In this document: positions 12,241-25,559 of the stretch, one piece after another
Layout: each line of letters opens with the position of its first letter
Numbering within the stretch: position 1 is the first letter of the stretch
From: Acanthochromis polyacanthus
Lineage: Eukaryota > Chordata > Actinopteri > Pomacentridae
Length of the DNA: 64,000 nucleotides
NCBI RefSeq assembly: GCF_021347895.1
Contig: NC_067113.1
Span: 47,407,474 to 47,471,473, forward strand
Direction of reading: 5' to 3'
Made by a program: the position numbers and the translations under genes
The notes under the pieces: generated by a model
What the model saw: the letters and a program-made list of their open reading frames with translations, nothing else
Databases searched by the model: none
Told to the model about the DNA's origin: nothing

Positions 12241-15200
12241 TTCAAGATGAAGGAACAAGCGGAATATTCAGATCTCGAAATTAATATTCGGATACCACCA
12301 TAAGAACAGAATAATATTTAGCAGTATTTCCATGTGAAATGATGCTCAGAGAGAAAGTTGGAAGAGACTGAAAGTCCTGGTCTCACATGCAGAGAGTTTT
12401 CTTCCTGAAGGGGGCGTGGTCAGCATCATCTCAGCTGCATTTCAAGCTACAGACACTGAAAAGCTTGTTCAGAACAAAACCTGGAGTTACACAGTCAGTG
12501 AAATTAATTATATTTGTAGTATTCTGAGCTGAAAATAAACTCTGAAACTACTAAAGACTTTAGTTAATTCACCAAGAAGCGGTACAATATGGGCATTTAA
12601 TAACGGCTGATTTAGGCGTCTTTGGATTTGTAGGCATTTGGCCCCCAACTGAAACATCGGACAACTTTTGTCGACATGTTTTTATTGAATCTGACACTCT
12701 GTTTGCATTCAGAAACATCAGAGCGCTGCAGCTCTCATATGACGTTCCCTTGGGCCAAATATTAATCAATATCAAGTGTCTATCGGTGGGCGAAACTGCA
12801 GCTGGGGAAGATAATTAGATGCAACCGTGCTGTTCAAAGAGGCTAAAAGTGGGTACAGATCAGAGGCAGTGCTAAATAAAGATGCGTCAACTGTCCCAGG
12901 AGGGAAACAATCACATCACTGCTCCTTTAACTCATTTTCAATCATTTGCTCCCAATTCGAAGCACTTTAGGCTGCGTTCTGAGCTGAATGATTGTTTAGA
13001 CTTCACAGAAAGTCAATAAAGTCGCTGTTCCTCATCGGAGACTAGTTCCTCAGTGGTTAAGGCTCGTACCTGAAGTCATTTCCTCATGTCTCTGGCATGC
13101 AAACAGAACACGCACTCACTTTCAATGCCATTACTCCCCCATTAAAGCTGGATTGACTCCGGCGCTGCATTAAGGTGAGACATTATCGCCCTTTCAGCTC
13201 GACAATATTTAAAAGCTGTCTAAACAGGCGGATTTAAAGGCTGTATCCCACCACTTAATTAGCTGCCATCCTCTAACAGTCAGCATCTGCGGATGACAAA
13301 TGGCGGAAAAGATGCTTCTGTGGTTCACAGAACTTTGAATTACGAGCACAACTGTGGACATCAAAGCTCTGTGGTTTCCTCATCACTGACAGGGAAATGA
13401 AAGCTGACCTGTTTTTTTTTTTAAATTCTACAAAGAAAAGACAAATTTTAGGGCCGTAAAAACAACTTCTGCACACAGGAAATACATGTTTTTAATCTGA
13501 AATCAGTACTAAAATGCTTTGGAGCTCTAAACTGGTGCGACAGACACTCATAAAAATGCAGTCTGAGAACAAGTTTGATCAAACACCTCCGAGGCTGTTC
13601 TCACTACTTCCCACAGAAACCGTGAAAACACTGCGACTGTCACCAAATCGTCAATAACAAGACGGGACAAGTCGAGGCAGGTGGCGTCGAAAAACAACCG
13701 TTGTCATTATGAGCTTTCACTGCACAGCCGGAGATCATGAAAGGTAGAATAGAACAAAAAAACACGCAGAGTTTAAAGGCTGATATTTGTGGAATGAAGC
13801 TGTGATAGCCTAAAGTTTTCTATGCGTTTCTTAACCCTCTGATTAGGTTCATCTCTCAGGAACAGCGGTGATGTTCCTGGATATGTTTAATTATCCAAAA
13901 ATGGCAGAAACCAAAAAACTTCATTACTAATCATTTCAATCAATATTTAGTGTATTGGTGTTCTTTGTCTCTCAAAGATCAGTGGTTCAATGATGACAAT
14001 TCACTAATTTTTCATTAAAAAATGTATGTTAACACATTTTTAAAGTTGCATTGAAAAGATCTACATATAAAACACAATAGCTTTACATGACACTGATTTC
14101 TTTGTAATTTTTTGAAAAATTAACACAAGACACCTCTTCTGTTGAGGGTGCAAATAAGTTATTAAGCCGAGCAGAAGAAGTTTCATACCGAAAAACTTAC
14201 TTTCACGCAATTTTTTTGGCTTTTTTTTTAACACTTTAAAATGGGTCATTTTGACCCGCAACAGAACAGAAGGGTAAAAGTCATCTCACTTATTTCTCAC
14301 CTCTGTGATTTGCTTTGCATTTTCCTGCAGCTTAAACATCGTGTGCACCTTTTAAAAGGAAATTCAACAAGGATTAAATACATTATAAACACACAACTTC
14401 CAAGATTTGGTCTCGAGTCTCACATATTCTGCATTTTTCTCCATAAATTTCATTATTAGCAAACTAAATTTCGACCTGCATTGGGGTAATGTGGAATTTA
14501 TGAGCTTTGATGAAAGCTATTATGACCGGACAGTGATCTTTAAGGAGGGTTTCACAACTGTTTTGAAGTTTTTATAGCAAAGTTTGACTCAAAATCAATT
14601 TTTGAAGCAACAAATAGAAAAAAAAAACATACAACTGTAATTATTTTACTGTCTTGTTCATGTGAAGAGGGTATCAAGGCATTCATTAATATGTATAGTT
14701 TACAAAATATACCAGATTTAAGCAATTTAAATCAAATTTATTGACTTCCGGTTGTACTATATACCTTTGCCAACTCGTCAAGTTTTAGTTATAATCCACG
14801 TCTGTCCAAACGTGAAATCAGAAACTACAATTTTTGGTCAAATTTTGTCATTATTATAGCATTACTTCTGTCCCAAAATTGGATTTGTGAGGTCACATTA
14901 ATGTTTGACCACCAAAATCTAATCAGTTCTTTGAGTCCAAGTCAATGTTTCTGCCAAGTACGAATACATTTTCTTAAAGAATTTTATGCCACCAAGGATA
15001 CAGTCTACATTAATGCATCACATCTGATCTATGGTTTAGATATTAGTGTTAATGGTATTAAAAAGAGAATTAAGTCATTGCAACAAGTGATGCTTTGGAT
15101 GGTCTCTTAATGCTCCGTAAAATATTTTAGATCTTCAGAGTGAATATTGACCTGAAGGTTGGCGTTAAAAGAAATGCATCACAACTCAAATTGCAACCAA

Positions 15201-16689
15201 AATACATCCACTTCGATACTTTCACCAAGTTCTTCTACACTAACGGACAAACGGACAGAAATCCAGAAAATATAATGTCTCTGGTTTAATATTTTTGTCA
15301 ATATGGAGGCATAAAATTGTGGCAGTTAAGCTAAGAGGCCATGAAGATCACAAACAGGAATTTGCATCCCCAGTCAAAGCTATTATTATTGTTGCTCACA
15401 GGTATAGTCTTTACCATCAAAACTTCTCCACAACAAAAGAAAATTAAAAGTCATTCCTTTTGCAGCTTTACACCTTCACCACATCAGCACACATCTAAAC
15501 TCAGCAATGTTTGATGGGCTACAGAGTCATTTGATGCATATTTTAATAAGACGAGGTGTGAGGCAGCGAGCGGGGATCAATACAGTCGACTAAATCTGAC
15601 ACGAGCGGTGAAAAACAACAGAACAAGCTTTCAAATTACGCCACTGCAGGAAACAAAGCAGCATTTTGAGAATAATCTGAGCTCTGTTCTGTCGTGAAAG
15701 CCGACGGCGGCTGGACGAAGCGAACCGCAGCTTTGCCCTTTAGGGAGGACGGACAGGCAATTAGCCCAACTGCTACAGCATGGACGTCAGCAGGCGGCTT
15801 CAGCCCAACACCCGCTGGGTCTGGACTGTCTGCTGGTCCCTCTTTAACGAACCAGCATGCGGTTTTTCCCTCCACACACGAGCATAAACACACATTTCCA
15901 AGTCTGCACACCCACATAATGCCCACAGATGTTCACAAGTCGGTATGCAAAGTGGCGAGATGTGTCCTTGTTTCAAGCTCCTGGTGCAGTGTTTGAATAT
16001 GTGACTATGAACCTTTTTTTCCCCTTTAGTTGAGAGTTAAGATGCCACAGCAGAGTATAGAGAGAAGCAAAGAAAGAGATAAAGAAAAAGAGAGAAGGGA
16101 GTATCAGGGTTGCTGAATAATGCAGTGAGATACTGAAGCTGCTGACCAGGGGAAGACTGCAGTTCGGCGGAGGCTTCTTTAGATTTGATATCAATCCAAA
16201 CTGCTCGGCTACACTACAGGCGCTGCAGAGGAAAGCTGTGGTCGTACAGGGCCGCTGATATCTGCAGATCCTCCCATGCTGTGGTTTAAGTGGAGGGATA
16301 ATGCGTGTGTAGAGGAAAAAGCTGCCACATTTCACCGCTTTGATCCAGGTGCTGCCATTACATGGCACGACAAAGAGTGCATTTAGGTGTTCGACAGACT
16401 CCCTGCACCCACCTGACACCCATAAACTGAAGGCCAGAGTCAATTTTGTGAGCAGGTTTGAGATTTTATCAGCTATTTGGGATGTTCCAATCAAGTTTTT
16501 TGCCCCGGCTCATTTAATATGTAGAATCTGCTCAGACGAGTCCCAATCCAAAACTATTTTTCGAGATAATATACACTTCAAGTGCATTAAAGTTATTAAA
16601 ACTGAATTTCTGCATCCAGTCTGGTCCTTAATGTTACATAGGTGGTCATGAACCTAGTTGTATAGCTCCATTAGGACACTGTCTGAAAT
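12241..16689. other. Long non-repetitive stretch, no supported gene
   Basis: The 12780-13270 and 15690-15860 parts are higher-complexity and might be conserved non-coding DNA. The 173-codon minus frame at 15973-16494 and the 100-codon plus frame at 15694-15996 have no recognised domain, and I found no exon boundaries for them. Confidence 0.4.
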
Positions 16690-17060
16690 GTACCGTTAGA
16701 GGGTAGGATGTACTGAGGCTCCACGAGCTCCAAAATATGTCTAAAAGAAGCTCTAGTATCTGGTTGCACCACCAGGTGGCTCTTCTTATTCTTTAACACC
16801 GTTGCAACTAGAGGTAGGTGGCCACTTGCACAATAGACAGTTCATGTTAAGCAGTGAGCATTGTGGGGGTTTAACAAGGGGCACCATGACAAAGACTTCT
16901 GTGCTGCTTCATGACCTCTGGCCATATCCCAGTAGTTTATGTAACAGAGCTTCACAACATCAAGTGTCCGTTGAATAAAACAGCAATATTAGCACAGGAC
17001 TAATGCACTCAAATTCTGTCATTCATTGATTAGTTACTGATTGATATTGGTTAAGAAAGT
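16690..17060 (+). repeat. Family D dispersed repeat, copy 2
   Basis: Landmarks are tggttgcaccaccaggtggc, 'gcattgtgggggtttaac', ggggcaccatgacaaagact and later 'ggttaagaaagttattaaaa'. The last three recur in the same order at 39420-39690. The reverse copy at 880-1090 shares the first part. Unclassified. Confidence 0.65.
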
Positions 17061-20000
17061 TATTAAAAATTTGCACCCTAGGCATCCTGCCACAAATTCT
17101 GTTCTCCCTTTCCAACTTAAACAAATAATTAGGTTTAGCTTTGCCAGAAATGTTTGTTTTTCTTGTACTACTCCAGGGTTTCAGACTAAGGTTTTCACTG
17201 GTAGAACTGCTGTTATTAGCATTCTCAGTTGGTCCCAGTTTAGTAATAATCAGCTTTATATGCTGCTAAATAGTTACTGTTGCATACCTTGGGTTGGCAT
17301 TAATGCCCAAATTGACAGTAAGAATATTTCAAATTTTTGAACTATTTAAATCTGAAAATATATATGTTTTGACACCAATCTTTTCCTCGAGGTTGTTTGA
17401 TATCACTCATATAAACTGAATACAGCCTCACTCACTGAACACCTTCTTATCAATCAAGACTACGATTTACCACTGTTCCCTAAACGCCTCAGATGCAGGT
17501 AGATGCTAACTGGTTGTGCTGAGAAGCTTCTAGTCTCCACCGAGTTACTGCAGCACAGCAGAGACAAATAAATAACTTAATAAAACTTATTTTTAGGGTC
17601 AGATTTATCAAAGTTTAAACAGAATGACTTTATTTAAATGCTCTGGTTTCCAATTTAAATGTCGATCGTGTTCGTTTAACTGTAGGAAACCAAACACTTC
17701 AATTAATTGTGGTTTAATTTTGCAGCCCTAATACTCACTGCTATCTACTGTGACTGAATTTCATACTTTATCTTTTTCACTGGCTTCTGTTTCTGCCTCT
17801 GCCTCTTTTCTCATTTTGTTTTCAGAAATAATCACCAATTGATCGCTTCATCTTTGGAACACGGCAACAGTTAAATGGATTGTTTGAAGCTTCGGGCACG
17901 AACAGACTGACTGAGCCAGCGAAGAAGAAAAATCGGAGTCTGAAATTGCATTTTGATCTGATGTGTACGTGCAATTTAATTTCTTATTTCAACATGCAAC
18001 CCATTACAAAACACACTAACGAGTTCATTAGACCCTCAGACAGACAATCTTGAAATCATTAATGAATAGGCATCTCAGCGGTTTGTGGTTGGATTTTTTC
18101 AGGGTTGTTTCATTCATTTTTTCCATATTTCAATGTGGCTGCTGAAGCTGCAGCTGAATTTATTAATCACAGCTCTGATTGTGTTTTGGGTTTAAGTCCT
18201 GGAGGCTTCCCAGCTCAATTCTCTGCAGGTTTTGGTTGAATCTGGAGATAATCCCTAAATCGGACTGAAACACGGACATTGTTTGTCCAATATGAATGAG
18301 TCACACAAAACACAAACACACAAGCAACATAATGAGATCCCCAAGTAATTCTAGCTGAGTGCGAACCGGACAAACTGCTTTAAATGAACGTCCAGGTCAA
18401 GGCCTTGAGGCTCTCGTTGGCTGCTGTAAATCAATACACCAACAAATTTTTCTTTTGCAAAAGACAAATATGTGTTTTCTAACAATTTCCTGCCCTTCGC
18501 TTTGCTTCCTCTCTCATAACATTCCCTGGTCAGCTCTAAGGTACCTGTACGACATGAAAACAGAGGATTTCTAGTGGAACGAGGGAACTGAACCAGGAAT
18601 TTTCTGTTAAGAGGCCATGAAGGAGACCAAACATGGACCCCTTGAAAGACCAAAAACCGATAAATAAGTGAAACCACAAACTGAGCCACAGGTACCAACA
18701 GATTGCCTGAAACCTCCATGCTACAGTGGGAGGTCAAGGTCGATGCTGGAACCAATCCAAAAGAAGACATAGATCTAATAAATTGCCAACTTTTGGCCAG
18801 TTTAGACCATTGGCACCATTGAGTTGTGGTTCTACAGATTATGGGATAACTTACTTAAGATGAGATAGACCTCAGACTATATTATTGAGCTTTTTCAGTG
18901 TCTTCAGTGGTTTTTCTGACACATTTAGACTCACTACTGCTATTTCTAGTATTTCTGTGGCTCACTTTATGCTTGTACTTACAATATTTTTATTATAAAG
19001 GCTCATTATTAGCTGTGGTGTGGAATTTCTCAATACTATAGCTCAGAATTAGCAACCGTATTCAACTGACAACATTCTTTCTCAGTACTGGAATTGAAAT
19101 TATTGCCCGAAATACCCCCCAAAATTTATATTTAGATCGTTAAATTAGTGTTAAAAATGTGCACTGACTACTGAAATCATGGCTTGAATTACAAAATATG
19201 AGACAAATCCGAAATTCTTTGGTTGAGGGCAGCCCTGTTCTTTTAGTGACTTCCTAGTTAATTTTACTTTTTCCTATTTTTAAAAATATCAAAATCTACG
19301 ATAATTACTTCATTTTTACTCTACATATTGTAGACCTGAAATGATTATCTAATTATAATGATTCATTGAAAATTTTTTGCTGTTTTTCTTTGTCTCATAT
19401 GGATCAGAAGAAAAGTATTTTTTGATCTCCAGTGAGTCTTTTTTCAGCACTAAAAGTCGTCTTTGGCAAATCCAACCAAAGACACTTTAACCAGCTTTGA
19501 AGGAAAGCTGCAAAATGATTTTTTAAAAAAATGCTAATTGTAGTCAAGAATAATAGACATTTTAAATATTAAACGGTCAAAAAATTATCCAAAAATGATA
19601 CATTTCTGTCAAATTTGCCACCAAAGACTCATCAACTTTACTGCATGTTAACTAGTTACGCTTATGGTCCCCAAATGCCTGTTCTGAGCCAAGTAAATCC
19701 TAGAAGCAGGTTATTTTATGACATTTAATAGAAGAAATGATGACACAATTAATGAAACAACCAACTGAATTAACCATTAACAAGAAATAATTGCTAGTTG
19801 TGGCCCGAATTGCCAAGTCTTAAAGCGTCCCAAGGGGAAAAGATTGATAAACTGTCCTCCAAATTGCTTTACTACAATGAACACAAGTGTATTGTCATAG
19901 CTCATGTTGAAGCGTGACCAGGATGACGGTTTTACAAGACCAAGAGGACATATTGTTCGGTGTAATGAAGGAATTTCTCTTTTGTGGTCGCCACTGATAA

Positions 20001-20105
20001 GGATAAAGAGCCACCATCAGAGACCTGCAGAGCTGCTTTCATCTCATGTCGTCGTCGTGTTAAAGCTCGATGGCATCGAGTGTCTGCAGCCAAAAACGTG
20101 AATTT
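17061..20105. other. Long non-coding stretch, no supported gene
   Basis: Mostly AT-rich unique sequence. The 139-codon minus frame at 18351-18770 lacks splice context and known motifs. The block at 18000-18240 is higher-complexity and contains a 'cattaatgaat' homeodomain-like site, which is only suggestive. Confidence 0.4.
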
Positions 20106-20640
20106 GTGTGATCTGAAACCTGGAGACTGTCGCTAAATCTGCCTGCATTGATCCAGGCCAAGGTGAGTGTCTCTGCAGGGGGCTGATGGGCGGAGATAAA
20201 GGCGAAAAAAACTCAAGTGTATCATTAAAGTCTTCACCTGGGAGCCTGTGAATGTGCCCCGAGCGATCAGATAAAAGGCGTCTGAATGGGTTCGATAAAA
20301 AGTCTATTGAAAAAACAGCCTACCTTCACAATCCACACTAAAAAACACTCCACAATGAGCACAAAATGCTGTTATTGTACCGCAACTTTCCACTGAAACC
20401 TCAATTCAACTAAACACGTGCACACTTGAACACAACATCTGCCTCCATCTATCATCTACCAGGACAAAAAGCATTTTTTTTTACCCCAAATTATTGATTT
20501 CCCAGCGGAGGCTGAGCGGCGCCGCTTTACTCGCCTGGTTTAATTAGTCCTCCAGGAGGTTAGCTGATAAATTAAGGCTGTTATTGAAGCCAGCTGGCTG
20601 CGGACAAAAAGCATTTTCTACCTGGATGGAAACCTTCAAA
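20106..20640. other. Candidate conserved non-coding segment
   Basis: High-complexity sequence between AT-rich flanks. At 20505-20610 it includes clustered motifs: gcggcgccgc, a taattag homeodomain-core site, 'gataaattaa' and cagctggctg (an E-box). Such clusters are typical of vertebrate developmental enhancers, but conservation cannot be judged from one sequence. Confidence 0.2.
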
Positions 20641-20939
20641 AACAAGAGTCCTTCATGGCTTCAAAAGCAGGAAGATTTGATGTTTCTGGCACCAAATATG
20701 ATGGATTAGTTTAGCAGAATCTCTTTTGTGGTACAAATCCAGAAGAAAAGGTTTCCTGGTGTTGAAAGAAAGCTGAGAAAAGGGAAACGCAGAATATGAA
20801 AAAGCAATTTCACAGCCTGATAAGTTCAAAGAAAACTCAGAAACAGACTGAATAAAGTGGAGAAAACAGCTTTTTTTGTCTTTTCTAACAGACTGTAAAA
20901 CTTTAAAACTGTAAATTTAGTCAGATTATTCTCCACAGT

Positions 20940-23595
20940 TAATAACACTGAACTGTATCAATCTTAATATGTATTATAATCAGTTTAAGTAGTATTTCAT
21001 GTACTATTTATTGGGTTTTACTGCCTAATATGTAAATTATTCAGGTAAAAATCACATCACTGCACGGCTGCAAGATATAAACATCAAATTTAATGACTGA
21101 CAAATGTTTTAACCTGCAAATACTATTGTGATGGGTTGTTTTGACATAATAATGTTGCTTCAGCTTAATATTTTGTGGAATTTAAAGTCAAATTTCTGCT
21201 TTAACGGATTTAAAACTAAATTCAAACGTAGATAATTGAATGAAATTGGCTTGATAACTTAATTTTTTTCACTTTGAGGTCAGGATTTCAAATCCTCTCT
21301 CATGCTAACTCAATGCTGCAGCAACAAATCAAAAAAAAAATCATGATTACACCAAATAATGCTTAAAATTCCTTTCAAATAATGTATGAATATTTCTTGG
21401 AATAATTAATTTTTTACGAGTGAGCAACCTAAAGTCTTACATTTTATGTTAACACTCATTTAGTACATAAAAATACTTTTGATTCAAGGGGAAAAGCTAT
21501 TTAATATAGTTTGTTTGTTGGCTATAATATCATTAAAAGTTGAAATAATTACTTTTATTGCAGCCAACTAGTTTTTAGAGTGTAGAAGGCACATACCTCA
21601 TTAAATGTGGTTCAATAAACAGAAAGTAAATATACAGAAGCTGCTTTTTTCATTGAAACAAGAAGTAAACCACCAGAGAACATAAACTACAGTTAAAGCG
21701 TTCAGCAGCATTAAAGCTCAAACATCACACTGAATCTCAGCCAATCAGAACGCAGGACGGGAGGTCAGAGGTCGTGGAGTCTCCATTACCCCGAGCAGCT
21801 CGCTTCATTATTCACGGCTCACCAGAGAAATGCAGCAGCTCGACGCTCAGAAGCACAGTTTGGTCCCTGAGCAGCAGAGCTATTACCCAAACACCTGCAG
21901 GGAGGAAGTTTCACCTCCTCAGTAACAAAAAGCATCAACTCTGATAATAAACACAACGCGAGTCAGAAAAAGGTTCAAACTAATCAAATATTGACTGAGT
22001 GACCAAAGAACACAGCAAACTGTGAGAAACCAGAGATGTGATGAATTATCTGGACCACACTCTAAAAAGTAACTGAAACTTACCACTTTATTAAATGCAT
22101 GTCTGCAAGATAATAACAATAAAAATCTAATTCATTGATTTAAATCAGCTACAAACCTGATTTTAATGAGCTGGTTTGACAAAATAATGTTGCATCAACT
22201 TCATGTTCTGTGTAATTTAAACTCAGACTTCTGCATTAGTTGAATTAAAACTGAATTTAAATTTAGAAAAACTTCATTTTTCAGATTTATCTGCTTAAAT
22301 ATGGTGATTAAAACTTAAAAATCTATTTTGAATAACACAAAAAATAATAGTTGGAATAACTTATCTTTTCTGAATAAACATCTTAAATCACTATAATAGC
22401 CCAACGCCATTAAGAGTTGTCCAGAGTCAAAAATTTTGATGTAAACTATTGAGTTTATTAGTTTTCTTCAGTCCAAACACTATTTTTAGAGTACATATCA
22501 AGCATATAAAGTAGGGCTGGAATGACTGAACAAACTCAGATTTTTGTGTCAGTTGATTTAAAACTGAATTTAAGTTAATGTAACTTAATGAAAACTGCTT
22601 GATAACTCCATTTTATTTCATCTTGAAGTCAGCATTTCAGGTCCCCTCTAATATTTTGTTAATACTAGTAGTAGTTAACTACATAACATCTAAGAATCCC
22701 TATAAAATAACAGAATACTAGTTTGGACAACTTAATTTTTATGAATAATCAACTTAATACCCAAGGTAAGTGATAACTAAAAATAAAAAAGGAAATGTAC
22801 TTAAATCAATGTAGTTTGTAAAACAAAATTTCATATAAGTTGAGGAAACTCAAAAAGGCTGATATAAGGTATTATATGAATTTGGTTTTTGGAGTGCATA
22901 CTAAGTGTACAAATTAGAGATGGGCAACTAAATTATTATATCAGCTAAAAAATTTGCAACTCATATTTCTGTGTTAGTTGTTTTAAATTTAACTTGAGGT
23001 AACTTTATGAAATTGGCCGACATAACTTTGTTTACATAAAAATAAATATAATAATTAAATATATATTTTAAATAATGTGGAAATATGACTTGGGGCATCT
23101 TATTTTTTCTGAATAATCAACTTAAAAGCTTGTCTTTATGCTACCAGCCTATAAGTGAGTAGCAATTTTGCTTAAAATGAATTTATATCTTTGATTCCAG
23201 CATAAATGTTTATTCCCTTAATCTAATATAGTTTGTTGATTGAACATAATTTTCATTAGAAGCTGAAGAAACTTAGTAAAACTGGCTTGATAACTTTTAT
23301 TTTTTCTTCCAGACTTAACAGTGGAGCAACTTAACTTTTTTTTAAAAATTTCCAGCTTAAAAACTTCATAATTATTGCAACACGAAAAACTCTATGAAAA
23401 AAAACATGAAAATTCTACTTGAAAGAAGTTAATTTTTCATGAGTAATCCACTTAAAAAGTTCCTCTAGCTCACTGTAATTTTCTAGTTGAATATAATTCA
23501 ATTAGAAGTTGTCTTAACTGAAGAAGACTGTCAATTGTTTTGTTATGTATAATCTAATTTTTTTTAGAGTGTATACGAAGCATACAGTGTTTTTT
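20940..23595 (+). repeat. Family B MITE-like array (stacked diverged copies)
   Basis: At least four diverged copies share an ordered set of landmarks: 'gacataataatgttgc', 'taaaactgaatttaag', 'cttgataactt', 'tgaataatcaactta' and a terminal tttttagagtg. The terminal word occurs at 21572, 22483, 22886 (variant) and 23560. 'gaataatcaactta'-type words are about 370 bp apart at 22371, 22741 and 23109. Unique sequence at 21600-22050 interrupts the array. No coding. Confidence 0.65.
22059..22492 (+). repeat. Best-bounded family B unit with terminal inverted repeats
   Basis: It begins actctaaaaa (22059-22068) and ends tttttagagt (22483-22492), a perfect 10-bp inverted repeat 434 bp apart. This suggests a non-autonomous DNA element. 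I cannot confirm a target duplication. Confidence 0.5.
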
Positions 23596-24989
23596 GAATC
23601 AGCTCAGTTCAATCCGGGGCTTTTTGTCACTTTATTTTGTATTTTCCTGGGCTTCCTCCCTGAGAGTTGAACTCTGTAAATAATTAACCTGTGCAGCTCC
23701 GTTCAGAGTTAACAGGAACCGACGGCTGCAGCGTGAGAAATAAGTTAGCAGCAGAAACAGCGATGGAGACTATAAGCTCAGTCATCTGCTGTAAACTGAT
23801 CAGACAGCTCTAATGTCTGTTATACACTTTCTGTAAATGTTGTGGACCATATTAGCTGCACCGGAAAAGGAATTAAAGGCTCAGCTCATTCATTTTTACA
23901 ACTGCAACACTCAATTTCATCACTGCAGAGCTTGTCTGGACACTAAAAGTGCAGGAAAACACTGAAATATGAGACTTTTTACAGGTTAAGTTTGATTTTA
24001 CAGTAATTTTTGTTATGGTTCGGCTCCACAGGGGATCCTAAAGTTTCATGAATCTTGTTGGATTTACTAAAAATGTTTAACAAAACCAAATGCACAGATG
24101 AGAAAATGTGATTTTTAAGCCAAACTGCAGCAGAGATGCTTTAAACAGCCTTCCAATGAGGGCAGACAGAAGCAGCAGATCTGGAAAGACAACACGAGTT
24201 CTTACATGTTTTTAATAACTGAACAGTTGGTTCTCACAGACTGACAGTGTTGTACAAAAAAAAAAGAGAATAATTTAGCAGAGTTACCTTGAACGCATCC
24301 GTTTTGTGCAGATTTCAGCAGCGACGTTCATGATATCAACCATTACTGAACCCCAGACTGAATTTATTCTGTGGCTGAAGGTCGTTTTAATTCAAACTGA
24401 GCACGATTTCTTCTTAAAATGTGAAAAATACGACAACAGAGAGAAACACTTCAGACACAATCATGAAAAGCAACAGATTCTATTGGAGGGACGAAGTGAT
24501 GAAATGCAGAATAAATCACAAACCGAAGGACGTTTGATTAAAGTATCACCAAATACGACAACAAAATTTCATTTTTTCAAAAAAACATACTCAAAACTGG
24601 ACTTTGAATGTGCTTTTACCGCTTGCCTTGCTTTTTGCACTTAACCTGAACCACACTTCAGGTCGTTGTACAACTACACTATAAAAAACTCGACTCAGTT
24701 TGATAAAGTCTTGTTTTTGCTGCAGCTGAACCAATTATAACTTAACATTTCCTCATTTTTATCACCCTCAGCAAGCGTATGTTGGTTTACGTCCACTCAT
24801 ATCTTTCCTTTGACATTCAACGCAGCTTCAGCACCTCTAAGATTTGCTGTTTTTGGTCACCTGAGGGGTTCTTGGTTCTTCAAAGTGTTTTTTTTTTAAA
24901 GGAGAAATCTTTGAAAGTCATCTTAAAAATCACCTGTCTCTGAACTATTCTGATGCTGGAATTTTGTCGGTGTGGAGGAGATACAATCT
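23596..24989. other. Non-coding stretch, no confident gene
   Basis: The minus strand has a good 5' splice-like site (caag followed by gtaact, near 24292-24297) after a short open frame, but no acceptable upstream acceptor. A minus-strand AATAAA lies at about 24361-24366, which could serve a transcript ending after 25698. Neither is enough to call a feature. Confidence 0.3.
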
Positions 24990-25490
24990 CTACTCACTCT
25001 TTTCCATTAACTGCACAAGTTGTACAACCAGTTTCAACACTATAAAACGTCTTTAAGAGAGATTTTCTGCCCAATTTTACCAATCAATCCTGTTTGACAT
25101 GCATGCTTGTATGAACAAACCCTCTCCAAAGCTGCAGATCTGACTCACGAAAGCAACACCAGGGGGAAAGCCTCAATATTTATGAAACACTAACACTAAT
25201 GAAGTTGTTTTGGGAGGTTTAACTGCACCTGGCAGCACGGTGAAAACTGGAAAACCATGCACGCTCTTTTCCATTCATTGCACAAGTTCTCCAACTGGTT
25301 CCACCACTATAAACTGCCCATTTCTATAAGTCAATCGTGTCTGAGATGCATGTTTTGAAGACGAATCTTCACATAAACTACAGATCTGACTAATAAATCC
25401 TCATGAAAGCAACAAAAAGCCTCAACATCTATGAAACACCAAGACTAATAAAGTTGTTTGGTGTGGCTTAACTGCACCTGACAGCACGGG
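24990..25490. repeat. Tandem duplication, ~266-bp unit
   Basis: Two diverged units begin near 24997 and 25263 with 'ctcttttccatt.a.tgcac'. Both run through 'ctgcagatctgact' or 'ctacagatctgact', then 'atgaaacac', 'aagttgttt' and end 'aactgcacctg.cagcacgg'. An old direct duplication, non-coding. Confidence 0.75.
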
Positions 25491-25559
25491 GAGGCAGCTC
25501 TCACGCGAACATCAGACCTTCAACTGGTTGTATTAAAAAAACTGCTAATGCTCGTTCAA

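Noticed and set aside
15973..16494. 173-codon minus-strand frame
   Set aside because: No recognised domain, no acceptor or donor framing it, and overlapping open frames on the other strand.
24292..24345. Minus-strand first coding exon (MVDIMNVAAE...) with a gtaact donor
   Set aside because: Only the donor is convincing. Donors of this quality occur by chance about once per kilobase or two, and no acceptor, promoter or conserved protein supports it.
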